A stretch of 64,000 nucleotides of DNA from Hyphomicrobium sp. (GCA_022844105.1 JALHMJ010000001.1:1-64000), one strand, 5' to 3'. Positions 9,753 through 20,852 are shown, counted from the stretch's first letter. Made by a program: numbers and translations. Notes: generated by a model from the sequence alone, not told the origin.

Positions 9753-10161
9753 GCACTCTCCTAATGTTAAGGAGCAGGTAAGTTGGCAACTTGGAACCTG
9801 TGTATCGTAGCAGTGGCATATCTGCGTTGATAGCCTTTTGTGCGATGCCGGTCTGGACATTGCACCGTCGAGGCCATGCACTATTGACGGCGTGAATCTC
9901 GACATGGCGATGATTGCCGACCTCGCCCGGCGCGAGTGCATGCGCAGAAGTTGATTGTCATCAAGACTAAAAAAGGGCCGAACCAAAGCACGCGCTTGGC
10001 TTGAGGTTCTAAAGATGCGCTAGACGTGTCAGCGCGGTCTGGATACGCATCCAGAATTCAGCCGAAGGACCAAGGTCGGCTTCAAGCCGGACGGCCATCT
10101 TGGCCGAAACCCCGTTCTTTTGTTCGAGCAAGTCGTAGAAGTGTTTTAGCCGGAAGCAAAC
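9753..10161. other. Gene-free stretch upstream of the 73-aa gene
   Basis: About 410 bases between two leftward genes. No open frame here has a ribosome site and plausible composition. An imperfect inverted repeat (CAGGT, AAGTT, GGC, AACTT, then ACCTG) lies at 9775-9800 in the likely promoter of the 73-aa gene and could be an operator. Otherwise I see nothing in it. Confidence 0.6.
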
Positions 10162-11028
10162 TTAATTGCTTGCTGGCTTGTCGTCGTCAGAGAGGACCGC
10201 GGCGGCCGCGGCAATACCGATCGCAACTGAAGGCAAGACGCTGATCACTCCGGGGGCTGCGGGCGGCGCGGACGCGGGCGTCGCACCTTGAGGCGTCACG
10301 GTGTAGTCTGCACGAATGGCGCGCGGTTCATAGGGGCGTGGACACTGGGCCTGCTCGATCTGTTGGCGCGTATGCAAAATGTCGTCGGCCGCAAAGGGCG
10401 GTGTCTCGACAAATGGGAAGGCCACTTCGAATGGCACCGTGGCATCACCGAATGCCGTGCGGAACACGCCTGGCGTGCCAATACCCTGGTCAGGTGAGAT
10501 GCGCAGCGCATCGCAAGGATTTTTGAGCACACGGCAGCTGCCCCGCCCTGTGCTGCGCGTGTCGCAGACTTCGAGCGACCCCACATGGAGGAGCAACCAC
10601 TCGACACCGTTCGGTGCGATGTAGACGTCGAACATCGTGCCGCGAATGGCCATGACGGACGAGGGCGTGCTGATCTTGTAGGCGCGTTTGGAGGCGACGC
10701 CGGTGATGAAGCGGAACGCGCCCCCGACGAGCCGCACGGCAATGTTCTCCGATCCGGTCGAGGGATCATAAACGAATTTGTCGAGGACCAGACGGGCGCC
10801 GGCGCCCAAGGCTACGAGAGTATCGTCCTTGAGCTTGAGTTCACCGAGTGAATCAGCGGCAACGTCGATGGTTTGGTTTTGTGTAACGCCATCGCCGGTT
10901 ACAATCGGCGCCTGATCCGCCGTCACCTTGTTCACGATGCGAACGGCCGTTCCGATTTGGTCCCCAGCCGCAACCCACGAGGGTAGTGTTGCGAACAGAG
11001 CGGCCAGCACCCAACCACGCCATGTCAT
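10162..11028 (-). CDS. FecR-domain exported protein
   Basis: 288-residue protein with a signal peptide (cleavage near VAAGD), a FecR/SLH-like beta domain over about 55-150 (LKDDTLVALGAGARLVLDKF, ISTPSSVMAIRGTMFDV), a cysteine-containing middle and a C-terminal hydrophobic segment near 258-280 (GVISVLPSVAIGIAAAAAVL). The full FecR core is present, but no sigma factor or TonB receptor is adjacent, so this is probably not a classical iron-sensing FecR. Such proteins often accompany secreted or surface proteins in alphaproteobacteria. The C-terminal segment may anchor it to the membrane. Confidence 0.85.
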   Translation of the reverse strand: MTWRGWVLAALFATLPSWVAAGDQIGTAVRIVNKVTADQAPIVTGDGVTQNQTIDVAADSLGELKLKDDTLVALGAGARLVLDKFVYDPSTGSENIAVRLVGGAFRFITGVASKRAYKISTPSSVMAIRGTMFDVYIAPNGVEWLLLHVGSLEVCDTRSTGRGSCRVLKNPCDALRISPDQGIGTPGVFRTAFGDATVPFEVAFPFVETPPFAADDILHTRQQIEQAQCPRPYEPRAIRADYTVTPQGATPASAPPAAPGVISVLPSVAIGIAAAAAVLSDDDKPASN

Positions 11029-11228
11029 GACAAACTCTCCTCACACGGCGCAGTTATCGGAGATTTAGTTACGGGGATGCAAGCATTCGGATTTATTGAA
11101 CAGTGCATATTCAGCGGCATGGCCGTGAAGACACAGAGGGGGGCGTGATCATCCCTGATGAAGCTGATTAACCAATTGTTTTCCCGCTCCGGACTATACG
11201 GACCGCGCGTTTTGTCCCTCGTTCCACA

Positions 11229-11525
11229 GTGCGTTCCATTTTGCGTACCGGCGTCTTGCGGCCCGCGGTTCTTTTAATTGCGACGACAGCCTTGCCCATG
11301 GCCGGGCTGCTGCTTCTTTCGCAGCTCATTCTCCATTCACCGCGGCTTGACCAATCGGTGACTGGCGCCGTGGCGCGGGGGCTTGATGACCGCGTCGCAG
11401 CGGCGAACTTAAGTATCGCGCGCCTTGACGGTATCATCGTGTTGGGCGACACGCCTGGACGCGTCGTGGAGGCCTACCCCAGTGACAGCAAAACGTGCGC
11501 AGAGTTCGCGATCGCCGGCAATTGA
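11229..11525 (+). CDS. Possible small membrane protein (uncertain gene)
   Basis: 98-residue frame starting at a GTG, with one strong hydrophobic helix (about 12-36) followed by a polar tail. Third-position composition resembles the neighbours, which supports coding. However, there is no clear ribosome site, the start is not ATG and the antisense strand is also open for much of the region. No family was recognised. If it is not real, 11029-11548 is a gene-free stretch. Confidence 0.35.
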   Translation: MRSILRTGVLRPAVLLIATTALPMAGLLLLSQLILHSPRLDQSVTGAVARGLDDRVAAANLSIARLDGIIVLGDTPGRVVEAYPSDSKTCAEFAIAGN

Positions 11526-11548
11526 TTGTGGCGTAGAAGACTTCTCGA

Positions 11549-12787
11549 TTAGGGGCGGCCTGCAACCGACGCCAAGAGTTCCCGCCATTGACTGACTGCC
11601 ATCGTTTTCTCGAAGGCAGCTTCGAACGCTGCGCGTGCATGGCGGCCCAGTTCCACGCGGCGGGCCGGGTCTTCGGCTAAGGCGGAGATTGTGCGGGCGA
11701 GTGCCTTGCCGTCGCCCGGCGCGACGATGGCGCCGCAGTGATAGCGCGCGATGAGGCGCGCGATTTCACCGTCAGCGTCGCCGATGAAGATTGCAGGACG
11801 TGCCACAGCGGTGATGCCGTGGAATTTGCTCGGCACGATCAACCCCTCCATATCAGGACGCAGAGAGACGAGATGCACGTCGGCCGCGCTGAGGCTCTCG
11901 GACAATCTTTCCCTCGGCTGGTAGGGTTTGAAGACGACGGAGGTGAGCCCTCGCTGTACCGTTTCGCGGACAAAATCCTTATAGAGAGCCCCGCCGCCGA
12001 TGAAGAGCCACACGACGGGTAGGTTGCGTTGCGGCTGGCGCTCGATCTCGGCGATAGCATCGAGAAAGGTTGCGTATTCGTGGGCACGACCAAGGTTGCC
12101 GGAATAGCCCACGACGAATTTCTCATGTAACCCCCAGTCTTGGCGCAGCGCATTTTGGGCGTGCGGGATCGGGTGCAGGAGGTCAGCGTCAGCCCAGTTG
12201 GAAATGATCCGGATCTTGTGAGGTTCGACACCCAAGTTCGCGACCCGCACGGCCATGCGGTCGCCGAGCACGACGTTCATATCAGCGGCCCGCAAAGATC
12301 GATCGCGTAACACTTTCATCGCTCGATAGAGCGGTCCCATTGCGCCGTCATTTCCCGGTCCGGCGGCCATGGCGACTTCGGGGAAGAGGTCTTGCAGCCA
12401 ATTGACGAGCTTGGCGCCCTTCAACCAAGTGATCGGGCCGGCCACGACCGAGAGCATCGGTGGATCGGTTTTTGCGATGACGACATCGTTCTTGTGGACG
12501 TGGCGCAGGAGTTGCCAGATGGCTGAGAAGTAGAACGTCAGGTAATCGATAGCGCGGCCTGCGAGGTTCAAGCGGCCGAACCGTGTAGTCCACAGGCGTA
12601 TGATTTCAACGTTCTCGTGTCGGCTCCGAGCGGGTAGCTGGATGTTCGGATCGTCGTAGCGCTGGCGGGACGTTATAACGGTAACCGTGTTGCCGGATGC
12701 AGCGAGGGCTACAGTCAAATCCGTCAGAAGTTGACTGGTTGCGGAATGGTCTGGATAAAAAAATCGATTGATAAAAACATAAGCCAC
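11549..12787 (-). CDS. Glycosyltransferase family 4 (WcaI-like)
   Basis: 412-residue sugar-nucleotide glycosyltransferase of the GT-B fold, predicted to add a sugar to an extracellular polysaccharide or lipopolysaccharide precursor at the inner membrane. The N-terminus (INRFFYPDHSATSQLLTDL) matches the acceptor domain of WcaI/WbuB-type enzymes. The C-terminal domain has VGYSGNLGRAHEY near 225 and a donor-site region around VPSKFHGITAVARPAIF near 325. It is divergent from the UDP-glucuronate epimerase gene, in keeping with a polysaccharide locus. The exact donor and acceptor cannot be read from sequence. Confidence 0.9.
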   Translation of the reverse strand: MAYVFINRFFYPDHSATSQLLTDLTVALAASGNTVTVITSRQRYDDPNIQLPARSRHENVEIIRLWTTRFGRLNLAGRAIDYLTFYFSAIWQLLRHVHKNDVVIAKTDPPMLSVVAGPITWLKGAKLVNWLQDLFPEVAMAAGPGNDGAMGPLYRAMKVLRDRSLRAADMNVVLGDRMAVRVANLGVEPHKIRIISNWADADLLHPIPHAQNALRQDWGLHEKFVVGYSGNLGRAHEYATFLDAIAEIERQPQRNLPVVWLFIGGGALYKDFVRETVQRGLTSVVFKPYQPRERLSESLSAADVHLVSLRPDMEGLIVPSKFHGITAVARPAIFIGDADGEIARLIARYHCGAIVAPGDGKALARTISALAEDPARRVELGRHARAAFEAAFEKTMAVSQWRELLASVAGRP

Positions 12788-12892
12788 GGGGTATCCGCCT
12801 TACATCAGTCGCGGCGAGAATAGTGGGCACCGTCATTGGCGGCGATCCCGCCGATGTCGCACGCGGGCCTAACCCGCGCAACAGAGATGGTC

Positions 12893-13915
12893 ATGAAAAT
12901 TCTCGTCACGGGTGCCGCCGGCTTCATCGGGTTCCACACTGCGAAGGCGCTTATGGGGCGTGGCGATGAGGTCGTCGGCTTCGATAATGTCAACGACTAC
13001 TACGATCCCACGTTGAAGGAGGCTCGCCTCGCCGAGCTTGCGCGATTGTCCCACAACTCACTCGGAGCGTGGACATTTGTGCGCGGCGATGTCGCCGACG
13101 AACATTTGGTCTCCCGGCTTTTTGCAGCACATCGGTTCGACCGAGTCGTCCATCTCGCAGCACAAGCGGGCGTGCGCTACTCGCTGGAGAACCCCGGCGC
13201 TTACGTCCACTCGAACCTCGTCGGGTTCACGAACATCCTTGAGGCATGCCGGCACGCGAGCGTCCCGCATCTGACGTATGCTTCGACATCGAGCGTTTAT
13301 GGCGGCAACACGAAGCTGCCGTTCAGCGAGCACGACGGTGTCGATCACCCGTTGCAATTCTACGCCGCAACCAAACGCGCCAACGAACTGATGGCGCATT
13401 CTTATAGTCATCTGTTCCGGCTTCCAACAACAGGACTTCGATTTTTCACCGTCTATGGCCCGTGGGGGCGTCCGGACATGGCGCTGTTCGTTTTCACAAA
13501 GGCGAATTTGGCCGGCGAGCCGATCCGGCTGTTCAACAACGGTTTCCACACGCGTGATTTCACGTATGTCGATGACATTGTCGAAGGGGTCGTTCGGGCA
13601 TCCGATCAGATTGCGGAATCCGACGGGAGCTTGAACAGCGCGGCGTCCGATCCGTCGCGTTCTTCCGCACCATTCCGCGTCTTTAACATTGGCAATGGCC
13701 AACCTGTGGCGCTCGCTGACTACATCGCTGCGATTGAAGCGGCGACGGGCAGGACGTCCATTCGAGAGCTTGTGCCGTTGCAGCCGGGTGATATCCCCGA
13801 CACTTTTGCCGATGTCAGCGCCCTGGAAAAGGCTGTCGAGTATCGGCCCGCGACGCCGGTGACGGAAGGTGTCGCGCATTTCGTCGACTGGTATCGGCGC
13901 TATTACAGCGTCTGA
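12893..13915 (+). CDS. UDP-glucuronate 4-epimerase
   Basis: 340-residue extended SDR enzyme converting UDP-glucuronate to UDP-galacturonate in the cytoplasm. It has the NAD-binding motif GAAGFIG at 7-13, the diagnostic segment [23 protein letters not shown] and the catalytic Y157-x3-K161 (YAATK). These features fit the GAE/LpsL group better than GalE or RfbB. The substrate would come from the UDP-glucose dehydrogenase encoded at 18017. The start at 12893 is chosen because MKILVTG is the usual N-terminus; ATG at 12887 is also possible. Divergent from the glycosyltransferase. Confidence 0.9.
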   Translation: MKILVTGAAGFIGFHTAKALMGRGDEVVGFDNVNDYYDPTLKEARLAELARLSHNSLGAWTFVRGDVADEHLVSRLFAAHRFDRVVHLAAQAGVRYSLENPGAYVHSNLVGFTNILEACRHASVPHLTYASTSSVYGGNTKLPFSEHDGVDHPLQFYAATKRANELMAHSYSHLFRLPTTGLRFFTVYGPWGRPDMALFVFTKANLAGEPIRLFNNGFHTRDFTYVDDIVEGVVRASDQIAESDGSLNSAASDPSRSSAPFRVFNIGNGQPVALADYIAAIEAATGRTSIRELVPLQPGDIPDTFADVSALEKAVEYRPATPVTEGVAHFVDWYRRYYSV

Positions 13916-14053
13916 ACTCGCGCGATTGAGCGCCTGCCTCGCACATCACAAAGCCCATGGCCGCGCGTCTGCGGGTAAGCGTTAAGCTTCTCTTTACCAA
14001 TTTAGAGTTGGTTAAGTTTAAGTTTTAGTAACTCAGTGCGTAGGCGTACAGAC

Positions 14054-15832
14054 ATGTCTCGGCGTTTTGCGGATTTTTTTCTTAGCCTTGTTGCGCCGGC
14101 GGTCTTTGCATTCGGGTCGTTGTTTGGCTTTCGATCCCCGGAGTTGGTGGCCGAACATGGTCTGGCCGAACTTGCGACGGGCGCTGTCGACGCAATAAAC
14201 TCGCAATCGATCGATGCTTTGGTGGCGTCGGCTGACACGAGCCATAACGCCGATCTCAGCGCTCATGTTCTTGCGCCACCCTTAAAGCTTTTTGATGCAA
14301 CTGACATTGCGCCGGTGACGATGGACATTGCGGGCGTTCAGGACGCGGCTCCCGCAGTGTTGGTCGAGTTGGTCGGCGATGCCGTTGTGCGCGGCGTTGG
14401 AGACGTCACTGCGATTCTTCCGGTGCCGAGCAACGCCAAAATAATCAACTCAGATGTCGACCTGGCACCGATTGAACAGGGCGAGTTGCCGCTGGACGTT
14501 GGGCAGAGCTCTGTCAACGCCACTCCCATCGCGGCGAGCGATAGCTTCGTCGTAGATGAGGACGGGCGTGTTTCAATCAATGTGCTTGTGAATGACCATG
14601 ACATTGATGGCGGGGTGCTCACAGTGACGGCTGTGGACGGTCAGGCGCTGACGGAGGGCGGTACCGATGTGAGGGTCGGCAACGGCAGCGTCGGGCTCTT
14701 GCAGGGTCAGCTGGTGTTCACGCCAACGCCCGATGCAAATGGTCCGGCTGCGTTCATCTACACGATCAGCGATGGTGACTTAACATCTAGTGCGACGGTG
14801 GAGGGCGTCATCAATGCCGCCCCAAAACCTGTCGTGGCGTCCGTCGATACCGTGTTGGGTGCCAATGACACGTCACTCATTCTCACGGGGTCAGCCCCCC
14901 TAAAGGGAACAGGCAACGCCTTGGATAACTTCATCACCGGCAACGACGGTGCGAATGTTCTCGATGGCGGCGCGGGTAACGATACGATGGCCGGTGGGCT
15001 CGGCGACGACACTTACATCGTTGATAGCCCCAACGACATCGTCCGCGAGCTCGCCGGGCAGGGCGTCGATGAAGTTCGCGCGAGTGGTTCGTACTCGTTG
15101 CCGTCGCACGTGGAAAAACTCACGCTGATCGGCGGCGGACACATTGCAGCGGTCGGCAATGATATCGCAAATACCATCACTGGGAATGCCGGAAACAATG
15201 TCATCGACGCCGGTGGCGGCAACGACACGGTGGCCGCGGGGGCGGGTGACGATATTGTTTCCGGCGGCGCCGGCAATGACACGCTATCCGGGCAGGACGG
15301 GAATGACACCCTCAATGGAAACGACGGCGTCGATCTGATCAACGGCGGCGCCGGGGTGGACGTCATCGATGGAGGCGCGGGCAATGATGGCCTTTACGGT
15401 GGAGGCAGCGACGATCGGATCAACGGAGGAATTGGTAACGACATCATCTTCGGTGACGGCGGCAATGATGTGGTCCGCGGCGGGCCGGGAAGTGACACCC
15501 TATCTGGAGGGCAGTCCGGGAATACGCTGTCGGCTGGCCAAGACACATTTATCTGGTTGCGAGAAGATGTGATCGACGCCAACGGTCGTTCGGCTGGTCT
15601 CGACAAGATCACGGACTTTGGTGTCGGTGACCGCCTAGACTTCAGCGGCTTGTTCAGTTCGCCACCGCAACTGCCGATCGCCGATCTGGTCAGACTAGAA
15701 GACACCATTTCAGGCACGCTGGTGTCCGTGAACGCAGACCTGGATGGAAAATTCTGGGAAGCGGTCGTGCTGGCGAATGTCCACGAACCCACCGTTGTGA
15801 GCTTTTTGGACCATCATTTCGTGATTGTGTGA
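14054..15832 (+). CDS. RTX calcium-binding protein with cadherin-like domain
   Basis: 592-residue acidic protein. A short hydrophobic N-terminal stretch is followed by about 140 residues of low similarity to anything I know, one tandem-95/cadherin-like domain near 155-260 (VVDEDGRVSINVLVNDHDIDGG), then RTX nonapeptide repeats (GGxGNDxx) from about 300 to 505, and a C-terminal type I secretion domain (DKITDFGVGDRLDFSGLF). It probably leaves the cell through the ABC/HlyD system at 5956-9110 and folds with calcium outside. It sits between polysaccharide genes, suggesting a matrix or S-layer-like partner. The ATG at 14054 is preferred over a GTG six codons upstream. Confidence 0.9.
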   Translation: MSRRFADFFLSLVAPAVFAFGSLFGFRSPELVAEHGLAELATGAVDAINSQSIDALVASADTSHNADLSAHVLAPPLKLFDATDIAPVTMDIAGVQDAAPAVLVELVGDAVVRGVGDVTAILPVPSNAKIINSDVDLAPIEQGELPLDVGQSSVNATPIAASDSFVVDEDGRVSINVLVNDHDIDGGVLTVTAVDGQALTEGGTDVRVGNGSVGLLQGQLVFTPTPDANGPAAFIYTISDGDLTSSATVEGVINAAPKPVVASVDTVLGANDTSLILTGSAPLKGTGNALDNFITGNDGANVLDGGAGNDTMAGGLGDDTYIVDSPNDIVRELAGQGVDEVRASGSYSLPSHVEKLTLIGGGHIAAVGNDIANTITGNAGNNVIDAGGGNDTVAAGAGDDIVSGGAGNDTLSGQDGNDTLNGNDGVDLINGGAGVDVIDGGAGNDGLYGGGSDDRINGGIGNDIIFGDGGNDVVRGGPGSDTLSGGQSGNTLSAGQDTFIWLREDVIDANGRSAGLDKITDFGVGDRLDFSGLFSSPPQLPIADLVRLEDTISGTLVSVNADLDGKFWEAVVLANVHEPTVVSFLDHHFVIV

Positions 15833-15967
15833 TGATTGCTCAGTGGTGGTTGGCCAGTTGGCTAACCTGGCGGTTGGCTGCGCGTCTCCCACGGCTTGTC
15901 TCGCCTTGCATAACAGTTCAAAGATGGTTGATCAGGTGGGCTAATTCAGTCGGCGCCGGGAGGGTGC

Positions 15968-17046
15968 ATGCGGGTTATCGTGACCGGGGGCGCGGGATTT
16001 ATCGGATCGGCGGTTTGCCGGCATCTCGTCGGCGACAAGGGCTTTGAGGTTCTCAATATCGACAAGCTGACGTATGCCGCCAATCTCGATAGTTTGGCAT
16101 CGGTTGCCGGTCAGTCAGGGTACCGGTTCTTGAAGGCGGACATCTGCGATCAAGCATCCATGGCGGCGGCATTCGAGAGTTTCCAGCCCGACGCAGTGAT
16201 GCATCTTGCAGCCGAGAGCCATGTCGACCGTTCGATTACGGGCGCCGGTGCATTCGTGACGACGAACGTCGTGGGCACGTACGTCATGCTGGAGGTGGCG
16301 CGCCGCTATTGGAGTGGCCTTCCGCAGCCGGCCCAGGCCGCGTTTCGCTTTCTGCACATCTCAACGGATGAAGTCTATGGTTCGCTCGGCGAGGCGGGTC
16401 TCTTTCGCGAAGACACGGCGTACGATCCCAGTTCGCCCTATTCGGCCAGCAAAGCCGCCTCCGATCATCTCGTGCAGGCGTGGCACCGCACCTATGGATT
16501 TCCGGCTTTGATTTCCAACTGTTCGAACAATTACGGACCGTTCCAGTTTCCTGAAAAACTCATTCCTTTGATGATCCTGAATGCACTCCATGAGCAGCCG
16601 CTGCCTGTCTACGGCAACGGCACCAATATCCGTGACTGGCTGTATGTCGAGGATCACGCGCGGGCCTTGCTGACCGTACTGGAGCGGGGACGGCTGGGTG
16701 AGAAGTATAACGTCGGCGGACGCAACGAGCGCAGCAACATCGACGTCGTGCACCGGGTTTGTGAACTGCTCGATCGCCTGCGGCCGACCGGCACTCCTCG
16801 GGCGTCCTTGATCACCTATGTGACCGATCGGCCCGGACACGACCAGCGCTACGCCATCGATGCATCGAAAATCGAAAGCGAACTGGGCTGGCAGGCAGAA
16901 GAAAATTTCGACAGTGGGATTGAACAAACCGTGCGCTGGTATCTCGACAACGAAGCGTGGTGGGGGCCGTTGCGCAAAAAAGTATATGCGGGGCAACGTC
17001 TCGGCTTGGCGAGCGACGTTGAAAGTGCTGCGGATCACGTTGCAAC

Positions 17047-17050
<4 letters not shown>
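15968..17050 (+). CDS. rfbB: dTDP-glucose 4,6-dehydratase
   Basis: 360-residue cytoplasmic SDR enzyme for the second step of dTDP-L-rhamnose synthesis (dTDP-glucose to the 4-keto-6-deoxy sugar). Visible features are GGAGFIG at 7-13, DKLTYAANL, the dehydratase triad segment T133-D134-E135 (STDEVYGSL) and Y158-x3-K162 (YSASK). GGGAGGG lies just before the ATG. Its stop overlaps the rfbD start (ATGA). rfbA and rfbC are not found in this window, so the pathway must be completed elsewhere. Confidence 0.96.
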
Positions 17051-17949
<899 letters not shown>

Positions 17950-18016
17950 CGGTTGACGGACTCGGTGCAGCCGATTACCCGACACGTCAACGGCCAAGCG
18001 AGGGTGGGGGACTTTC

Positions 18017-19333
18017 ATGCGCGTGGTTATGATCGGATCGGGCTATGTCGGTCTCGTATCTGGAACGTGTTTTGCAGACTTCGGTCACTCGGTCACGTGC
18101 GTGGACAAGGACGCGGAGAAGGTCGCTGCCCTCCTCAAGGGCATCATTCCCATTTATGAGCCAGGTCTAGATGCTCTTGTCGCCAACAACGTCCGTGATG
18201 GGCGTCTCTCGTTTACGACTGAATTGAAGGAGGCGGTAGCCGCAGCTGACGTCGTCTTCATTGCGGTCGGAACTCCGTCCCGACGCGGCGACAATCATGC
18301 TGATCTTGCGTACGTCTTCCAGGCTGCCCGCGATATTGCCCCTGCCTTGAACGGGTTCACGGTGGTGTGCACGAAATCGACGGTTCCGGTTGGTACGGGC
18401 GATGAGATCGAACGCATCATCCGCGACGTGCGGCCGGATGCCGATGTCTCGGTGGCGTCAAATCCGGAATTCCTGCGTGAAGGTGCTGCAATCCAGGATT
18501 TCAAGAAGCCGGACCGGATCGTCATCGGTGTGACGGATGACAAGGCCCGCGCGGTCATGTCGGATCTTTATTCGCCGCTGTTTATCAACCAGGCGCCGCT
18601 GATGTTCACCGAGCGTCGGGCGGCCGAACTGATCAAGTATGCTTCAAACGCGTTTCTTGCCACTAAGATCACATTCATCAATGAAATCGCGGACCTGTGT
18701 GAAGAGGTCGGCGTCAATGTTCAGGACGTGGCGCGGGGGATAGGTCTCGACAATCGCATCGGGACCAAATTTTTGCATGCTGGGCCTGGGTATGGCGGCT
18801 CATGCTTTCCAAAAGACACCAACGCGCTGGCTAAGACCGCGCAGGATTTCGGGGTGCCGCAGCGGCTCGTCGAAAGTGTGATTGCCGTCAACGATCAGCG
18901 CAAGCGCGGCGTGGCGCGCAAGGTGATGACGGCTTGCGGCGGAAGCGTTCGTGGCAAGACAATTGCGGTGTTGGGGCTGACATTCAAACCCAATACCGAC
19001 GACATGCGCGATGCGCCGTCGATCGCCATTATCCGCTACCTCCAGGACAACGGCGCGCGGATCAAGGCTTACGATCCGAAAGGGATCGAGCAGGCCAGGG
19101 GCGAACTCACCGACGTCGAATACATGCAGGACGCCTATTCATGCATCGAGGGGGCAGACGCGCTTTGCCTCGTGACGGAATGGGAACAGTTTCGCGCGCT
19201 CGATCTCGACCGCATCAAGTCCCTTTTGAAGGCGCCCATTGTTGTCGATCTGCGCAATATTTACCGGCCCGAGGACATGCTTCGGCGAGGGTTCACCTAC
19301 TACAGTATCGGCCGCAAACCGGTCATCGCTTGA
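18017..19333 (+). CDS. ugd: UDP-glucose 6-dehydrogenase
   Basis: 438-residue NAD-dependent oxidoreductase turning UDP-glucose into UDP-glucuronate. It has the N-terminal Rossmann motif GSGYVGLVSGTCFAD, the central domain (TERRAAELIKYASNAFLA) and the catalytic cysteine C263 in GYGGSCFPKDT, and a C-terminal domain beginning near 310 (VLGLTFKPNTDDMRDAPS). It supplies the epimerase at 12893. Start ATG at 18017 follows GGGGGAC at short spacing. It converges on the glutamine synthetase-like gene. Confidence 0.96.
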   Translation: MRVVMIGSGYVGLVSGTCFADFGHSVTCVDKDAEKVAALLKGIIPIYEPGLDALVANNVRDGRLSFTTELKEAVAAADVVFIAVGTPSRRGDNHADLAYVFQAARDIAPALNGFTVVCTKSTVPVGTGDEIERIIRDVRPDADVSVASNPEFLREGAAIQDFKKPDRIVIGVTDDKARAVMSDLYSPLFINQAPLMFTERRAAELIKYASNAFLATKITFINEIADLCEEVGVNVQDVARGIGLDNRIGTKFLHAGPGYGGSCFPKDTNALAKTAQDFGVPQRLVESVIAVNDQRKRGVARKVMTACGGSVRGKTIAVLGLTFKPNTDDMRDAPSIAIIRYLQDNGARIKAYDPKGIEQARGELTDVEYMQDAYSCIEGADALCLVTEWEQFRALDLDRIKSLLKAPIVVDLRNIYRPEDMLRRGFTYYSIGRKPVIA

Positions 19334-19339
19334 CAATGA

Positions 19340-19367
19340 GCAGCCGCAGACAATTGTCCGCGGCTGC
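19340..19367. terminator. Bidirectional hairpin between ugd and the GS-like gene
   Basis: Arms GCAGCCGC (19340-19347) and GCGGCTGC (19360-19367) enclose a GACAATTGTC palindrome, giving a near-perfect 28-base stem between two convergent genes. There is no long T run on either side, so it may act as a transcript end or 3' stabiliser rather than a strong intrinsic terminator. Confidence 0.55.
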
Positions 19368-19374
19368 CGGGGTC

Positions 19375-20742
19375 TTAGAAAAACTTTAGGTAGCGGCTCC
19401 GCTCCCAATCGGAGACGTGGTTCAGATAGCTGATCCACTCGTCGCGCTTGTAGTCGAGCCAGGCACCATACATGCCGTCGCCGAACACTTTCTTAGCCAA
19501 CGGATCGGCGGCGAAAGCTTCAACGGCATCGCCCAATGTCTGCGGCAGGCGCTTGATGCCGAGGCTGGCCAGCTCCTCGGGGGATTTCAGGTACATGTTC
19601 TCGGTGTGTGGGTCTCCTGGATCGCTGCCGTTGGCAATGCCTTCCAGGCCCGCTGCGAGGACGAGGGCCGCGCCGAGATAGGGGTTGCACGAGCTGTCGG
19701 CGGCGCGCAACTCCACGCGGCCGCCACCGAGCGGAATGCGAACCGTATTGGTGCGGTTGTTGTTGCCGTAGCAGCCCCAGATCGGTGCCCAGGTGAAACC
19801 CGACATCGAGCCCTTGAGAACGAGACGCTTGTAGCTGTTCACGGTCGGGGCGACGACGGCGCAGATCGCGGGCAAGTGGGCCAAGACGCCGGAGATGAAT
19901 TGATAGCCGAGTTTCGACAAGCCGCAGCCGCGCGGGTCGTCGTCGGCTGCAAAGAGGTTTTTGCCTGTCTTGATGTCGGCCAGCGACATGTTGAAGTGGG
20001 CGCCCGAGCCTGCCCGATCGACGTAGGGCTTTGGCATGAAGGTCGCGAACGCACCATGTTTGCGGGCAATTTCGTGCGCCATCATGCGGAAGAAGACATA
20101 ACGGTCAGACATGGAGAGCGCATCGAAGAATTTGAAATCGACTTCGAATTGACCGATGCCATCCTCGTGGTCAAATGAATAGACATCCCACCCGAGCCCG
20201 TTCATGGCAGAGACGAGTTCGTTCATCCAATCCATGTTGTCGAGCATCCGGGACACGTCGTAGGCGGGCTTTTCGAGGTTCTTGCGGTCGGAAACCGGCG
20301 CGAAGCCGAGGGGATGTGCAGGATCGTCTTTCAAGACGAAGAACTCAGCTTCCATGCCGAGGTTGAAGGTGAAGCCCATACCAGCTGCTTGGGCCAGAAC
20401 GCGCTTGAGGATGTTGCGGCTGCAGGCATCGAACGGCGCGCCCTTCAACCACAGGTCGGAGGCGAACCACGCGGTGTCCTTGCGCCAGGGCAGCACGATT
20501 GCGGAATTCGCGTCGGGGTGTGAGGCCACTTCCTCATCGGACACGTCCTGCGGAACGCCGTCGAGTGCCGCGCCAGTGCACAATTCTGATCCCTTCATCA
20601 TCCGGCCAAGGTGATCGATGGGAACCACTTTGCCCTTCGATACGCCGTGCAGGTCGACGTAGCTTGCGAACATGTACTTCACGCCGTCGGAACGCAGGCG
20701 TCCGGCGAGTTCGTTGATGGATGGGTCAGCAGCGGAGCTCAT
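19375..20742 (-). CDS. Type III glutamine synthetase-like ligase (GlnT or GmaS)
   Basis: 455-residue ATP-dependent ligase of the glutamine synthetase superfamily. Features are an N-terminal beta-grasp region (VKYMFASYVDLHGVSKGKVVP), metal-binding EAEFF and GIGQFEVDF segments, GSGAHFNMS, and NNRTNTVRIP plus RVELRAADSSCNPYLG near the active site. This group includes both GlnT-type glutamine synthetases and gamma-glutamylmethylamide synthetase, the first enzyme of the indirect methylamine pathway. In a methylotroph the latter is a serious alternative, but the usual partner mgsABC genes are absent here. Start at 20742 has GAGGAA upstream. A divergent TetR regulator suggests substrate-responsive control. 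Confidence 0.85.
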   Translation of the reverse strand: MSSAADPSINELAGRLRSDGVKYMFASYVDLHGVSKGKVVPIDHLGRMMKGSELCTGAALDGVPQDVSDEEVASHPDANSAIVLPWRKDTAWFASDLWLKGAPFDACSRNILKRVLAQAAGMGFTFNLGMEAEFFVLKDDPAHPLGFAPVSDRKNLEKPAYDVSRMLDNMDWMNELVSAMNGLGWDVYSFDHEDGIGQFEVDFKFFDALSMSDRYVFFRMMAHEIARKHGAFATFMPKPYVDRAGSGAHFNMSLADIKTGKNLFAADDDPRGCGLSKLGYQFISGVLAHLPAICAVVAPTVNSYKRLVLKGSMSGFTWAPIWGCYGNNNRTNTVRIPLGGGRVELRAADSSCNPYLGAALVLAAGLEGIANGSDPGDPHTENMYLKSPEELASLGIKRLPQTLGDAVEAFAADPLAKKVFGDGMYGAWLDYKRDEWISYLNHVSDWERSRYLKFF

Positions 20743-20801
20743 GTTTTTTCCTCGGTCGTGGTGTTGGCAACGTGATCGGACTTGCAAGAGTGGCATCGTG
20801 G

Positions 20802-20817
20802 GCGTAATTAATTACGC
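20802..20817. promoter_or_regulatory. 16-bp perfect palindrome, candidate TetR operator
   Basis: GCGTAATTAATTACGC reads the same on both strands and sits in the gap between the divergent GS-like and TetR genes, 60 bases before the GS-like start. TetR regulators usually bind such palindromes in the divergent promoter they share. The assignment is by position only. Confidence 0.6.
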
Positions 20818-20852
20818 AATTAATTTAAGACGGAAAGTGCAAAATACACTGG

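Noticed and set aside
12671-12680. CGTTATAACG palindrome, partly Zur-box-like
   Set aside because: Inside the coding sequence of the glycosyltransferase and lacking the flanking AT/AT of the Zur core.
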